Assembly (NCBI RefSeq): GCF_023700755.1
Contig: NZ_JAMKOJ010000005.1
Location: 124,001 to 188,000 of the forward strand
Direction of reading: 5' to 3'
DNA: 64,000 nucleotides
From: Allorhizobium sonneratiae
GTDB lineage: Bacteria > Pseudomonadota > Alphaproteobacteria > Rhizobiales > Rhizobiaceae
Positions 52,000 through 63,152 of this stretch are shown here, one piece after another. The notes below the pieces were generated by a model. It made no database searches and was not told where the DNA came from. It worked only from the letters and a program-made list of their open reading frames with translations. How positions within the stretch are numbered: the first letter of the stretch is position 1; each line of letters begins with the position of its first letter. The translations under genes and the position numbers were made by a program.

Positions 52000-54345
52000 A
52001 TGGCAGGATATAGCAAGCTTTCTGCTGCTCTTTTGCTGGCAATGGCCGGTTTTGCCGCGCCGTCAGCCTTTGCGTCTCAATCCGCAACGGTTTCGGTCCT
52101 TCGCTCCGGAACAGCGCTGGATGGTTTCGGAGCGCCTTCTGTGCCTTCATCAGGGGTCGAGGTGGCGCAGGCCGGTCCGACGCCGGAAGAACTGCTGAAG
52201 CGCAAACAGGAAGAGCAGAAAAACCATCAGGAGCAGAAGAGGCCGCCGGAGCCGCCGCGCCCTGAGCCGCAGCAGCATCATGAGGCGCCCGCCCATGCGC
52301 CGGAGCCACCCAGAGCCGAGGAACATAAACCCGCCCCGCCGCCAGCGCCGCCCCGGGCACCGGAGCCGCCGCGCCCGCAGGCGCCACAGCATCACGAACA
52401 GCCTGCGGCTATGCCACCGAAAGCGCCCGAGCCACCCAAAGCCGAGGAGCGCAAACCTGCTGCTCAGCCGCATATGGACATGAAAGCGCCGCCAGCAGCG
52501 CCACCGGCTGAGCATAAGCCACAAGCGCAGGAGCCGCGTCCCGAGCCACCAAAGGCCGAAGAGCATAAGCCAGCACAGCCTGCGCCACAGCCACCGCGCG
52601 CCGAGCCGCCACGCCCGGAACCCGGTAAAGCTGCGCCCGAACCGCAAAAGCCAGTACCGGGCAAGGCAGAAGGCAGGCCCGCTCCTGCAGAGCCGCCGCA
52701 TGCGCAGCCGGGTGAACCGAAACCTGCACCGCAACAACCGGGAAACATCCGGCCTGCCGCCCCGCCGCCGGGTGCACCAGCTCTGCAGAGGGATCAGACA
52801 CGCCCGGATCAGCGCAAACCGGACGGGCGACCTGCAGAGCAGGGCCGTCCGCCTCTCCCGCCGCAACCTGCGCCGCCGCAACCTGCACCCGTGCCGCCAG
52901 TCAATAACCGGGCGCCGTCTGCTCCGGCGCCAGCTCCGGGCAATGGTCAACCGCCTGCCGTTCCGGCACCTCCCGGACCCGGCGATGCCGCCCACGGCAA
53001 TAACCGTCCAACGCTGCTGCCGCCGCTGGATGCGACCCGTCGTCAGCCGCCGCCAGCGCCTGGTGGCAAGCCCGGCCCTCAGCCCAATCCTCAGGCTGTT
53101 GACCAGATCATGCGTCCGCCGCTGCCGCCGCAGCAGCAGAATTTCACCCCGCAGGAACTGCAGCGGCTTAAAGCACTGGCGGATAAGCCGCAACAGACCG
53201 ATCAGACCATTATTCTACCGGTCGAAAACGGTGCACCCGTGCTGGACAGCGACAAGGATGCGCATTGGCGGCGGGGGATGAGCGATGACGAATTGCGTCG
53301 TCTTCGCCGTCAGGCCTATGGTCAGGGAGCCTATCAGGTACCGTCTTCCGATCAGGCTGCCCAGCGCGATTTCTGGCAGGATATGCCACGCCGCGATATG
53401 GTGATCGTGCCGATCGACAGGGATCATGGCCGTCGTATCGATCAGCCGCCGCAGTTCGATTATCCACGCGATGTCCGCGTCGAGCGCAGTTTCGACGATG
53501 ACCGCCGTGTGATGGATTATGGCGGCCAGATCGTTATTCGCGGCGATGATACCCAGCGTTTTGCCCAGTTTGGCAGACCGCCGATCTATGAAGAGGTTGG
53601 CAATGGCCGGGTGCGTACGACTGTGATCATGGACAATGGCGACCGTATCGTCACCCTGCGCAATCGCTATGGCCAGCTCATACAGCGCTCGCGGATTGAT
53701 CGGCAGGGTCGGGAATATGTGCTGTTTTTCTCGCCGGACCTTTTTTACGCCAATGACAGCCAGCCGGTCACCTATCGCGATCCGGGCGCGGAACTGCCGC
53801 CTATGCGGCTGATGGTACCGCTCAACCAGTATATCGTCGATGTCAGCAGTCAGGAAAATGTGAATTATTACAACTTCCTCGACGAACCGCCGGTCGAGCC
53901 GGTCGAGCGGGTCTATACTATTGATGAGGTGCGAAATTCCGCCCGTATCCGCGACAAGATGCGCCGGATCGATCTCGATACGATCACCTTTGCCACCGGA
54001 AGCTGGGATATCAGCATGAACCAGGCCGGAACGCTGAAGCGGGTCGCCGACGCGATCAATCGCATCCTGCATGATGATCCAAGCGAAACCTTCATGATTG
54101 AAGGCCATACCGATGCGGTCGGTTCGCCGGAATCCAATCTGGTGCTTTCCGATCGGCGGGCTGAGGCGGTGGCCAATGTGCTGACCCAGGTTTACGGCAT
54201 TCCGCCGGAAAACATGGTGACACAGGGCTATGGCGAGCAGTTCCTGAAGGTCTTGACCTACGGTCCTTCGCAGGAAAACCGCCGCGTCACCATCCGCCGG
54301 ATCACGCCGCTGGTGCGCCCGCTGGAAACGAGTGAGCAGCAATAA
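52000..54345 (+). CDS. OmpA-family protein with a long proline-rich region
   Basis: A 781-residue envelope protein. Residues 1-25 are a signal peptide ending SAFA. Residues about 45-380 are a low-complexity domain of Pro, Ala, Glu, Gln and Lys with repeated units such as EPPKAEERKPA. A middle globular part follows, and the last 120 residues form an OmpA-like peptidoglycan-binding domain (FMIEGHTDAVGSPESNLVLS, then DRRAEAVANVL). The Pro-rich stretch could span the periplasm. Start at 52000 is set by GAGG. A strong terminator follows. Confidence 0.88.
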   Translation: MAGYSKLSAALLLAMAGFAAPSAFASQSATVSVLRSGTALDGFGAPSVPSSGVEVAQAGPTPEELLKRKQEEQKNHQEQKRPPEPPRPEPQQHHEAPAHAPEPPRAEEHKPAPPPAPPRAPEPPRPQAPQHHEQPAAMPPKAPEPPKAEERKPAAQPHMDMKAPPAAPPAEHKPQAQEPRPEPPKAEEHKPAQPAPQPPRAEPPRPEPGKAAPEPQKPVPGKAEGRPAPAEPPHAQPGEPKPAPQQPGNIRPAAPPPGAPALQRDQTRPDQRKPDGRPAEQGRPPLPPQPAPPQPAPVPPVNNRAPSAPAPAPGNGQPPAVPAPPGPGDAAHGNNRPTLLPPLDATRRQPPPAPGGKPGPQPNPQAVDQIMRPPLPPQQQNFTPQELQRLKALADKPQQTDQTIILPVENGAPVLDSDKDAHWRRGMSDDELRRLRRQAYGQGAYQVPSSDQAAQRDFWQDMPRRDMVIVPIDRDHGRRIDQPPQFDYPRDVRVERSFDDDRRVMDYGGQIVIRGDDTQRFAQFGRPPIYEEVGNGRVRTTVIMDNGDRIVTLRNRYGQLIQRSRIDRQGREYVLFFSPDLFYANDSQPVTYRDPGAELPPMRLMVPLNQYIVDVSSQENVNYYNFLDEPPVEPVERVYTIDEVRNSARIRDKMRRIDLDTITFATGSWDISMNQAGTLKRVADAINRILHDDPSETFMIEGHTDAVGSPESNLVLSDRRAEAVANVLTQVYGIPPENMVTQGYGEQFLKVLTYGPSQENRRVTIRRITPLVRPLETSEQQ

Positions 54346-54368
54346 GATACCGTATTTATGCAACAGGA

Positions 54369-54400
54369 AGCCCCCGGTCTGACGGATCAGACCGGGGGCT
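54369..54400 (+). terminator. Rho-independent terminator after the OmpA-family gene
   Basis: A perfect 14-bp GC-rich stem (AGCCCCCGGTCTGA and its complement) with a 4-base loop, followed by TTGTCTT. It lies 23 bases after the stop, in the convergent gap to the chemoreceptor gene, and may act for both. Confidence 0.85.
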
Positions 54401-54416
54401 TTGTCTTGGGGCGATG

Positions 54417-56192
54417 TCAGGCGGCGGAGACGTAATCCGTCTTGCCCTGTCCTGAAGTCATCTGGGCAGGCTGATAGATCGTGTTCTTGCCATAGCCACG
54501 CTTTTCAGGGCCGAGCTTTGCCGCTTCCGAGCCCGGCTCACGGATCCATTTGCGCCGGTTAAGCTTGAAGCGTTGCACCAGATGTTCCAGTTCGGCTGCG
54601 CCGCCTGCCAGCACCTCGGCAATGGCGCTCATGCCACTGACCATGCCGGCATTCTGCTGGGTCATCTGGTCGAGTGAATTGACGGCGGAATTGATTTCGG
54701 CAAGGCTTGTCGATTGTTCTGAAGCAGCTGTCGCGATTGCTTCGACATTCTGATCGATCGACTGAAAAAAGGTTTCGATCTGCTGCAAAGCGCCACCTGT
54801 TTCGCCGACAAGGCGAACGCCTTCCTTGACCTCTTTGCTGGAATTGGCGATCAGACCGGAAATTTCCTTGGCTGCCTTGGCAGAGCGCTGGGCAAGCTCA
54901 CGCACTTCCTGCGCGACAACGGCAAATCCTTTGCCCGCTTCACCCGCGCGCGCGGCTTCGACACCGGCATTCAGCGCCAGAAGATTGGTCTGAAAGGCAA
55001 TCTCATCGATCACGCCGATAATGCTGGAAATTTCCCGGGAGGCCGCCTCAATGCGGTCCATGGCCGCGACTGTGGAGGTGACGACGGCGACCGATTGCGT
55101 TGCAGCCGAGCGTGCATCACGCACCAGCGTACGGGTCGCCGATGTGCGCCCGGTCGATTCGCGTACGGTCACGGTGATCTGTTCCAGGGCAGCAGATGCC
55201 TCCTCCAGTGCTGCGGCCTGCTGTTCCGAGCGCTGGGATACGCCGGAAACGGTATCGTTCATCTCGGCGCTTTTTGTCGATAAGGTTGCCGTCTGCGACA
55301 ACACTTCTTCGAGTGTTTGTTGAAACTTGGCGAGCGATTCGTTGAAATCGTGTCGCAAATGCTCAAATTCAGGGACGAACGGATTGTCGATAGTAATGCG
55401 GATATTGCAATCCGAGAGGCGTTCCAGACCGGCACCGATCTCCTGAAGGGCGCGCACACGGCCCGAAACGTCGGTGGCAAATTTGACGACCTTGATCACC
55501 TTGCCATCCTCATCGAAGATCGGATTATAGGTCGCCTGAATATAAATCGCATTGCCATCTTTTTTGATGCGTTTGAATTCATCGTTGAAAAATTCCCCGG
55601 CAGCCAGTCTCGGCCAGAATTTTGCATATTCGGCTGACTTTACGAAATCGGCATCGCAAAACATGCGATGATGTTTGCCGACGATCTCATCCAGCGTGTA
55701 GCCGAGAGCGTCGAGGAAATTCTTGTTGGCGGTGAGAATCTGACCGTCCGGGGTGAATTCGATGATTGCCTGCGCGCGCGACAGGGCATCGATCTTGCCT
55801 TTTGTGTCCAGAGCTTCACGTTTGCCTGCGGTGATATCCGTTGCGATCTTGACGACCTTGACAACCTTGCCGCCCTGGATCACCGGATTATAGGAGGCTT
55901 CGATCCAGATCGGTTCACCGTCTTTCTTGATCCGCTTATATTGGCGCTGATCGAACTCGCCCTTGGCCAGTTTCTTCCAAAACTCGGCATAAGCCGGAGA
56001 TGCAACGTCTTCCGGCGGCACAAAAATACGATGATGCTTGCCGATGATGTCCTCGGGCCGATAGCCGAGCGCCTTGCAGAAATTCTCGTTGGCTTCAATG
56101 ATGGTGCCATCCGGCTTGAAGGAAATGATCGCCTGTGAACGGCTGAGGGCTTTCAAAACCGCGGCGTTTTCACCAAAAAGAGACGTCAGCAT
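54417..56192 (-). CDS. Soluble methyl-accepting chemotaxis protein with two PAS domains
   Basis: A 591-residue cytoplasmic chemoreceptor with no membrane helix. Two similar PAS domains occupy residues 1-120 and 125-245; each has the GKHHR and FKRIKKDG-type landmarks, so they look duplicated. A linker leads to the signalling hairpin: [20 protein letters not shown] then [20 protein letters not shown]. The C-terminus lacks a CheR-binding NWETF-type pentapeptide. Aer-like redox or ligand sensing is possible, but no cofactor residue was identified. Confidence 0.92.
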   Translation of the reverse strand: MLTSLFGENAAVLKALSRSQAIISFKPDGTIIEANENFCKALGYRPEDIIGKHHRIFVPPEDVASPAYAEFWKKLAKGEFDQRQYKRIKKDGEPIWIEASYNPVIQGGKVVKVVKIATDITAGKREALDTKGKIDALSRAQAIIEFTPDGQILTANKNFLDALGYTLDEIVGKHHRMFCDADFVKSAEYAKFWPRLAAGEFFNDEFKRIKKDGNAIYIQATYNPIFDEDGKVIKVVKFATDVSGRVRALQEIGAGLERLSDCNIRITIDNPFVPEFEHLRHDFNESLAKFQQTLEEVLSQTATLSTKSAEMNDTVSGVSQRSEQQAAALEEASAALEQITVTVRESTGRTSATRTLVRDARSAATQSVAVVTSTVAAMDRIEAASREISSIIGVIDEIAFQTNLLALNAGVEAARAGEAGKGFAVVAQEVRELAQRSAKAAKEISGLIANSSKEVKEGVRLVGETGGALQQIETFFQSIDQNVEAIATAASEQSTSLAEINSAVNSLDQMTQQNAGMVSGMSAIAEVLAGGAAELEHLVQRFKLNRRKWIREPGSEAAKLGPEKRGYGKNTIYQPAQMTSGQGKTDYVSAA

Positions 56193-56304
56193 ATCTATTT
56201 TTCCTCCGCAGGGATGGAGGACAAGCTTTGTCGAAAAAAATTAAATTAGGATTATTGAAATAACGAAAGGTGGCTCTATCTACCTCAGATTTACAATTTT
56301 CTGG

Positions 56305-56823
56305 TCAGATATTGCGCGAGGGCAAACCAATGATGCTTATAATGAAATCGGCAATTGCCATGGTGTCGTCAAGGTCGAACACCGGCAGGTCTGACGTCAC
56401 CGCGTGATCGGCGGCGATGGCAAGAATATAGGGATCGGTCGGCGCAAGCGGTTCCCGGTTTTTCGCGTCCAGCCGCCTTGTTTCGATTTTCGGGATCTGT
56501 TCGCGTTTATAGCCTTCGACGAGAACCAGATCGCAAGGTGCAAGGCGGGCGAGAATCTCATCCAGATGGGGTTCGCTTTCGCCGCGCAACTCATGCAATA
56601 TGGCATAGCGTCCTGCCGCAACAATGGCGACCTCTGCGGCACCGCCATCGCGATGGCGAAAACTGTCTGTGCCGGGCTTGTCGATGTCAAAATCGTGGTG
56701 GGCGTGTTTGATGGTGGAAATGCGATAGCCGCGCTCCGTCAATTCGCCCACCAGCCGCACCGTCAGTCCGGTCTTGCCGGAATTTTTCCAGCCGGAAATG
56801 CCAAAAACCCGCGGTCTGGTCAT
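56305..56823 (-). CDS. mobB: Molybdopterin-guanine dinucleotide biosynthesis protein MobB
   Basis: A 172-residue P-loop GTPase. FGISGWKNSGKTGLTVRLV is the nucleotide-binding start, with IKHAHHDFDIDKPGTDSFRH next and VLVEGYKREQIPKIE later. It assists attachment of GMP to molybdopterin. The ATG overlaps the mobA stop by four bases. Last gene of the moaA-mobA-mobB unit. Confidence 0.94.
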   Translation of the reverse strand: MTRPRVFGISGWKNSGKTGLTVRLVGELTERGYRISTIKHAHHDFDIDKPGTDSFRHRDGGAAEVAIVAAGRYAILHELRGESEPHLDEILARLAPCDLVLVEGYKREQIPKIETRRLDAKNREPLAPTDPYILAIAADHAVTSDLPVFDLDDTMAIADFIISIIGLPSRNI

Positions 56824-57434
56824 GGATATAGCGCTTTCATCGCATCTTCTGCCTTTTGCCTGTCTTCTGGCGTGTTGATATTGAAAAAAGGATCGCGCGG
56901 GCCATTCTTTGTCTCGACATCAGGGAAGATGACGTTCTGCACCGAGCATCTTTCGAGAAACACCATCAGCTTGCGGTTTTCCGGCTTGTCCAGCCAGTTC
57001 TCAATCTCGGCCTGAAGTGAAAGCGGCCAGAGCCCGATGACCGGATGTACCCGCCCGCCGGATGCGGCCAGAACCACGCTGTCCACGCTGTCCACGCCCC
57101 GTTTCAGCCTCTCAGCAAGATTGGCCGGCAAAAAAGGCGTATCGACAGGGGCAATCAGCACATGGCTGGCGCCGGGCTTCATCTGTCTGGCAAACCCCAT
57201 GGCGGCGGCAATCCCCGCCAGCGGTCCGACAAAACCCGGAATCTGGTCGGCAATGACGGGCAGGGTGGTGACAAGCTGGGGATCGTTGCTGTTAACCCCC
57301 AGCAAGGCCACCTGTGGCAGCAAGATATCGGCAACATGCTGCAGGAGGCTGCGCCCGCAAAGCAGCGTCATCGCCTTGCTCTGTCCCATGCGGCGCGATA
57401 GCCCGCCCGCCAGAATGACGCCGGGACTCTTCAT
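56820..57434 (-). CDS. mobA: Molybdenum cofactor guanylyltransferase MobA
   Basis: A 204-residue nucleotidyltransferase with the MobA signature GVILAGGLSRRMGQSKAM and the metal-binding APVDTPFLP. It links GMP to molybdopterin to make the dinucleotide cofactor. Three bases separate it from moaA, and it overlaps mobB, so the three are one unit. Confidence 0.94.
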   Translation of the reverse strand: MKSPGVILAGGLSRRMGQSKAMTLLCGRSLLQHVADILLPQVALLGVNSNDPQLVTTLPVIADQIPGFVGPLAGIAAAMGFARQMKPGASHVLIAPVDTPFLPANLAERLKRGVDSVDSVVLAASGGRVHPVIGLWPLSLQAEIENWLDKPENRKLMVFLERCSVQNVIFPDVETKNGPRDPFFNINTPEDRQKAEDAMKALYP

Positions 57435-57437
57435 CGC

Positions 57438-58487
57438 TCAGCCGCCCGTCACACTCATATGCCGCGGTACGGCAGGCCGGTTTGTTGTTCGGTCGATGAT
57501 GAAGTCGTGTCCCTTCGGCTTGCGCCCGATGGCCTCATCGATGGCGGCGGACAAAAGCGCATCATCCGGGCTCGCTCGAAGGGCGGCGCGCAGATCCGCC
57601 GCATCGTTTTGCCCCAGGCACATGTAAAGCGTGCCGGTGCAGGTGAGCCGCACGCGATTGCAGCTCTCACAGAAATTATGGGTGAGCGGTGTGATGAAGC
57701 CGAGTTGGCCGCCTGTTTCGCGCACCTTCATATAGCGGGCCGGACCGCCGGTTCTGTGATCGATATCCTCAAGCGTGAACTGCTGCGCAAGCTTTTGACG
57801 TAAGAGGGAAAGCGGCAGATAGCGGTCGGTTCGGTCCTCGTCGATCTCGCCCATCGGCATGGTTTCAATCAGGGTCAGATCCATATCGCGCGCATGGGCA
57901 AAGCGGATCATCTCCGCGATTTCATCCTCGTTGATGCCTTTCAACGCCACAGCATTGAGCTTGATGCGGATGCCCGCCGCCTGCGCTGCCTTGATGCCAT
58001 CCAGCACGGGTTGAAGCTCGCCCCAGCGGGTGATCTGGCGGAATTTGTCCGCCTCAAGCGTGTCGAGCGAGACATTGATGCGTTTCACCCCGCAATCGGC
58101 AAGCTCCGCCGCATAGCGGCCAAGCTGCGAGCCATTGGTGGTCAGCGTCAATTCGTCGAGCGCACCGGATTTAAGGTGGCGTGACAGCGAACGGATGAGA
58201 TGCAGGATATTCTTGCGCACCAGCGGCTCGCCGCCGGTCAGGCGCAATTTGCGCACGCCTTTGGCAATGAAGGCGCTGGAGAGGCGATCCAGTTCCTCCA
58301 GCGTCAAAAGATCCTTCTTCGGCAGGAAGGTCATGTTTTCCGCCATGCAATAGGTGCAGCGAAAATCGCAGCGATCCGTCACCGACACCCTGAGATAGGT
58401 GACGGCGCGACCGAAGGGATCGATCATGGAGGCGTTTTCCGCCTGAAGCGGTGCGGCTCTGCCCTGAGAGCCGGAGGGGTAATCCAC
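57438..58487 (-). CDS. moaA: GTP 3',8-cyclase MoaA
   Basis: A 349-residue radical-SAM enzyme starting molybdopterin synthesis from GTP. The N-terminal cluster is in [14 protein letters not shown], with the glycine motif [10 protein letters not shown], and the C-terminal cluster is in [20 protein letters not shown]. The C-terminal GG needed for activity is present (SVTGG). The start may be GTG at 58487 or ATG at 58427 ([13 protein letters not shown]); rhizobial homologs have a short extension, so the longer form is given. Confidence 0.95.
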   Translation of the reverse strand: MDYPSGSQGRAAPLQAENASMIDPFGRAVTYLRVSVTDRCDFRCTYCMAENMTFLPKKDLLTLEELDRLSSAFIAKGVRKLRLTGGEPLVRKNILHLIRSLSRHLKSGALDELTLTTNGSQLGRYAAELADCGVKRINVSLDTLEADKFRQITRWGELQPVLDGIKAAQAAGIRIKLNAVALKGINEDEIAEMIRFAHARDMDLTLIETMPMGEIDEDRTDRYLPLSLLRQKLAQQFTLEDIDHRTGGPARYMKVRETGGQLGFITPLTHNFCESCNRVRLTCTGTLYMCLGQNDAADLRAALRASPDDALLSAAIDEAIGRKPKGHDFIIDRTTNRPAVPRHMSVTGG

Positions 58488-58620
58488 GCATTCCTCCCGG
58501 TATCGCGCCTGTATTTTTCACATCTGTCAGATATGGCTTGCAACCCAGATTTGGCAAGCCCTTGCCGTGGCGTCAAGGGCAATGATAGATCAGGCGCAAA
58601 TGATGATGAAAGGATCCATG

Positions 58621-58980
58621 ATGACCGATCAACCCTGGCCGAGCGAATTGAAGGTGTCGAAGGATCGGCGCAGCCTGACGGTTGTCTTCGACAATGGCGA
58701 AAGCGTTGTGCTGCCTGCCGAAATGCTCAGGGTTCTGTCGCCCTCCGCCGAGGTGCAGGGTCATGGTCCGGGGCAGAAGGTGACGGTACCGGGAAAACGC
58801 AATGTCACCATTGCCAATATGGTCGCCACCGGCAATTACGCTGTGCGGATTGCCTTTTCCGATGGCCATGACAGCGGCATTTTCACCTGGACCTATCTTT
58901 ATGAACTGGGCCACAAGGGGCTGGAAAAATTTGCCGAATACGAGGCAGAACTGGCCGCCAAGGGCCTGAGCCGCGATTGA
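58621..58980 (+). CDS. DUF971 protein (gamma-butyrobetaine hydroxylase N-terminal-like)
   Basis: A 119-residue protein of the DUF971 family: WPSELKVSKDRRSLTVVFDN, LPAEMLRVLSPSAEVQGHG, then the conserved IAFSDGHDSGIFTWTYLYEL. It is the small zinc-binding domain also found before gamma-butyrobetaine hydroxylases and fused to some Fe-S maturation proteins. Role unknown. AAGGA six bases before the ATG at 58621 sets the start. It lies divergent from moaA. Confidence 0.87.
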   Translation: MTDQPWPSELKVSKDRRSLTVVFDNGESVVLPAEMLRVLSPSAEVQGHGPGQKVTVPGKRNVTIANMVATGNYAVRIAFSDGHDSGIFTWTYLYELGHKGLEKFAEYEAELAAKGLSRD

Positions 58981-59018
58981 TATGAAGCGGGCGGCAGTGA
59001 TGCCGCCCGAATGCATTC

Positions 59019-60146
<1,128 letters not shown>

Positions 60147-60176
60147 GGGTCTTCCTCCTTGTGTTCTTTGAACGGA

Positions 60177-63020
60177 TCAGGCGGCTTCCTTCAGCCGTTT
60201 CATCGCGGTTTTAAGGCCGGCGATCTGGATTTCCAGCTCGTTGAACCGTTCACGCTCGGCCTCCACCACCTCCGGATTGGCATTGGCGATGAAGCGCTCA
60301 TTGGCGAGCTTCGAGGCAACCTTGCTCATCTCCTGCTCGGCCTTGGCGATGGCTTTTTCCAGCCGCGCCGTTTCGGCAGCGATATCGATCAGCGAACCGA
60401 GCGGCAGGCAGGCCGTGGCCTCGCCAATCACCACCTGTGCCGAGCCCTTGGGGGCGTCCGCAGCAAACGCCACGGTTTCGATGCGGGCAAGCCGCTTGAT
60501 CGCTGCCTCATGGCTTTCAAACCGGGTGCGGGTGACACCATTGGCTCCGACAACGACCAGCGGAGCGACAGCGCCGGGCGGCACGTTCATTTCTGCGCGC
60601 GCAGAGCGAATGCCGCTGACGAGATCGATCAGCCAGTTGATATCGGCTGCGGCAACCGCATCGGAAAAATCAGGCTGCGGCCAGTCGGTGTGGCAGAGCA
60701 GGCTGTCGCGCTTTGCGTTTACGCCTGCGGTGTGAACCCACAATTCCTCGGTCATGAACGGCATGAAGGGATGCAGAAGCTTGTAGGTTTCTTCCAGAAC
60801 ATAGGCCGCGCAGGCCTGCGCTTCTGCCTTGGCCGTCTCATCCGTGCCGGAGAAGACAGGCTTCAACAGTTCCAGATACCAGTCGCAGAACTGGTTCCAG
60901 ACAAAGCGGTAGAGGCTGCCTGCTGCATCGTTGAAGCGGAAGCCTTCGATGGCCTCCGTGACTTCGTCTGCCGTGCGGGTCAGTTCGGTTAAGATCCAGC
61001 GATTGACGGCCAGCGTCGTGGTTTCCGGCAGGAAATGCGGATCGAGCTTTGCCCCGTTCATATCGGCAAAGCGGGTGGCGTTCCACAGCTTGGTGCCGAA
61101 ATTGCGGTAACCGGCAATGCGGGCCGGGTCGAGCTTCACATCGCGTCCCTGCGCCGCCATGATGGCAAGCGTGAAGCGAAGCGCATCGGCGCCATATTCG
61201 TCGATCAGTTCCAGCGGGTCGATGACATTGCCCTTGGATTTCGACATTTTCTGACCGTTCTTGTCGCGCACCAGCGCGTGAACATAAACGGTCTCGAAGG
61301 GCTCGACCGGATTGCCGTTCTCATCCTTCATGAAATAGAGGCTCATCATCATCATCCGGGCAACCCAGAAGAAAATGATATCGAAGCCGGTGACCAGCAC
61401 ATTGGTCGGATAATAGCGCGCCACTTCCGGCGTCTTGTCCGGCCAGCCAAGCGTCGAGAAGGGCCAGAGCGCCGAAGAGAACCAGGTGTCGAGCACATCC
61501 TCGTCGCGGGTCAGGATTTCGCCCGGTTTGAAGTTTTCCAGCTTTTCCTGAACATAAGCCTTCCACGGGCCTTCATGGGCAAGATAATGCTGAACAGCGG
61601 CGTCCAGCGCCTCTTCCTCGGTTTTCTCGACAAAGACCTGACCGTCCGGTCCATACCAGGCGGGAATCTGATGGCCCCACCAGAGCTGGCGCGACACGCA
61701 CCAGGGCTGGATGTTTTCCATCCATTCGTAATAGGTCTTTTCCCAGTTTTTCGGCACGAATTTGGTGCGGCCTTCGCGCACGCTGGCAATGGCAGGCTCA
61801 GCCAGCGTCTTGGCATCGACATACCATTGCTCGGTCAGGCGCGGCTCGATCGGCACGCCGCCACGGTCGCCATGCGGCACCATATGCTTGTGCGGCTCGA
61901 TCTTATCGAGAAGACCTTCGGCCTCGAAAATCTCGACGATTTTCTTGCGGACGAAGAAGCGGTCCTGACCTTCGAGCGATTTCCAGATTTCTTCCTGCTC
62001 GCGGCTCGGCTGCAAACCTTCGAGGAAATCCTCATTGTCGATAACGGTCACGGTCGCATCGACATTGAGGATGTTGATCATTCTGAGGCCAGCGCGCTTG
62101 CCCACCTCAAAATCGTTGAAGTCATGGGCGGGTGTCATCTTGACCGCGCCAGTTCCGGCCGTCGGATCGGGATAAGTATCGGCAACGATCGGGATTTTGC
62201 GACCGACGATCGGCAGGATCACATGCTTGCCGATAATGTCCTTGTAGCGCGCATCGTCGGGGTGAACGGCCACCCCGGTATCGCCCAGCATGGTTTCCGG
62301 GCGCGTTGTGGCGACCACGAGATAATCGCGGGTCTCCCATTCTGTCGCATTGCCGTCCTCATCAAAGGCGACGGGATGCTGATAGGTGACGCCCTTTTCC
62401 AGCGGATATCGCAGATGCCAGAGATTGCCATTGACCTCATGCTGCTCGACCTCCAGATCGGAAATCGCCGTCAACAGCTTCGGGTCCCAGTTGACCAGCC
62501 GCTTGTCCTTGTAGATCAGCCCGTCCTTGTAGAGGGTGACGAAAACCTCAAGCACGGCCTTGGACAGGCCCTCATCCATGGTGAAACGCTCGCGCGACCA
62601 GTCACAGGAGGCGCCGAGACGCTTCAACTGCTGAAAGATCATGCCGCCGGATTCGTCCTTCCATTCCCAGACCCTGTCGATAAAGGCTTCGCGGCCCATC
62701 TCGCGGCGGCTGGGCTGCTGGTTTTCCATCAGCTTGCGCTCGACCACCATTTGCGTGGCGATGCCCGCATGGTCCATGCCCGGCTGCCACAGCACATCCT
62801 TGCCGCGCATGCGCTCGAAACGCACCATGATGTCCTGCAACGTGTTGTTCAGCGCATGGCCCATATGCAGGGAGCCGGTCACATTCGGCGGCGGGATGAC
62901 GATGGTGAAGCTGTCCGCACCCGGCTTGGCGTTGGCCCCGGCGCGAAAGGCATTCGCGTCATCCCAGGCCTTGGCGATTTTCGGTTCGACACTTGCGGAA
63001 TCGTAGGTCTTTTCGAGCAT
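60177..63020 (-). CDS. valS: Valine--tRNA ligase ValS
   Basis: A 947-residue class I synthetase. The HIGH motif is in PPPNVTGSLHMGHALNNT and the KMSKS motif in GQKMSKSKGNVIDP. The editing domain (with the TTRPETMLGDTGVAVHP signature), the anticodon domain and a C-terminal coiled coil (from about residue 880) are in the usual order. Lies downstream of popZ. Confidence 0.97.
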   Translation of the reverse strand: MLEKTYDSASVEPKIAKAWDDANAFRAGANAKPGADSFTIVIPPPNVTGSLHMGHALNNTLQDIMVRFERMRGKDVLWQPGMDHAGIATQMVVERKLMENQQPSRREMGREAFIDRVWEWKDESGGMIFQQLKRLGASCDWSRERFTMDEGLSKAVLEVFVTLYKDGLIYKDKRLVNWDPKLLTAISDLEVEQHEVNGNLWHLRYPLEKGVTYQHPVAFDEDGNATEWETRDYLVVATTRPETMLGDTGVAVHPDDARYKDIIGKHVILPIVGRKIPIVADTYPDPTAGTGAVKMTPAHDFNDFEVGKRAGLRMINILNVDATVTVIDNEDFLEGLQPSREQEEIWKSLEGQDRFFVRKKIVEIFEAEGLLDKIEPHKHMVPHGDRGGVPIEPRLTEQWYVDAKTLAEPAIASVREGRTKFVPKNWEKTYYEWMENIQPWCVSRQLWWGHQIPAWYGPDGQVFVEKTEEEALDAAVQHYLAHEGPWKAYVQEKLENFKPGEILTRDEDVLDTWFSSALWPFSTLGWPDKTPEVARYYPTNVLVTGFDIIFFWVARMMMMSLYFMKDENGNPVEPFETVYVHALVRDKNGQKMSKSKGNVIDPLELIDEYGADALRFTLAIMAAQGRDVKLDPARIAGYRNFGTKLWNATRFADMNGAKLDPHFLPETTTLAVNRWILTELTRTADEVTEAIEGFRFNDAAGSLYRFVWNQFCDWYLELLKPVFSGTDETAKAEAQACAAYVLEETYKLLHPFMPFMTEELWVHTAGVNAKRDSLLCHTDWPQPDFSDAVAAADINWLIDLVSGIRSARAEMNVPPGAVAPLVVVGANGVTRTRFESHEAAIKRLARIETVAFAADAPKGSAQVVIGEATACLPLGSLIDIAAETARLEKAIAKAEQEMSKVASKLANERFIANANPEVVEAERERFNELEIQIAGLKTAMKRLKEAA

Positions 63021-63100
63021 TTTTTGGCCAGACTCTGATGAATAAACAAGCTTCCGTGTAAAGCCGACCCCTCCCGGAGAGTCAAGGATAATGACAGCAG

Positions 63101-63130
63101 AAAGCCGCGCAGGGTAGGCCGCACGGCTTT
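63101..63130 (-). terminator. Terminator of popZ
   Basis: On the minus strand a 10-bp stem (AAAGCCGTGC with GCGCGGCTTT, one wobble pair) and a 10-base loop is followed by CTGCTGTC. It lies 22 bases after the popZ stop and before valS. Strength is moderate as the T tail is short. Confidence 0.6.
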
Positions 63131-63152
63131 TGGAGCAGACAAAAAAGTGTGC

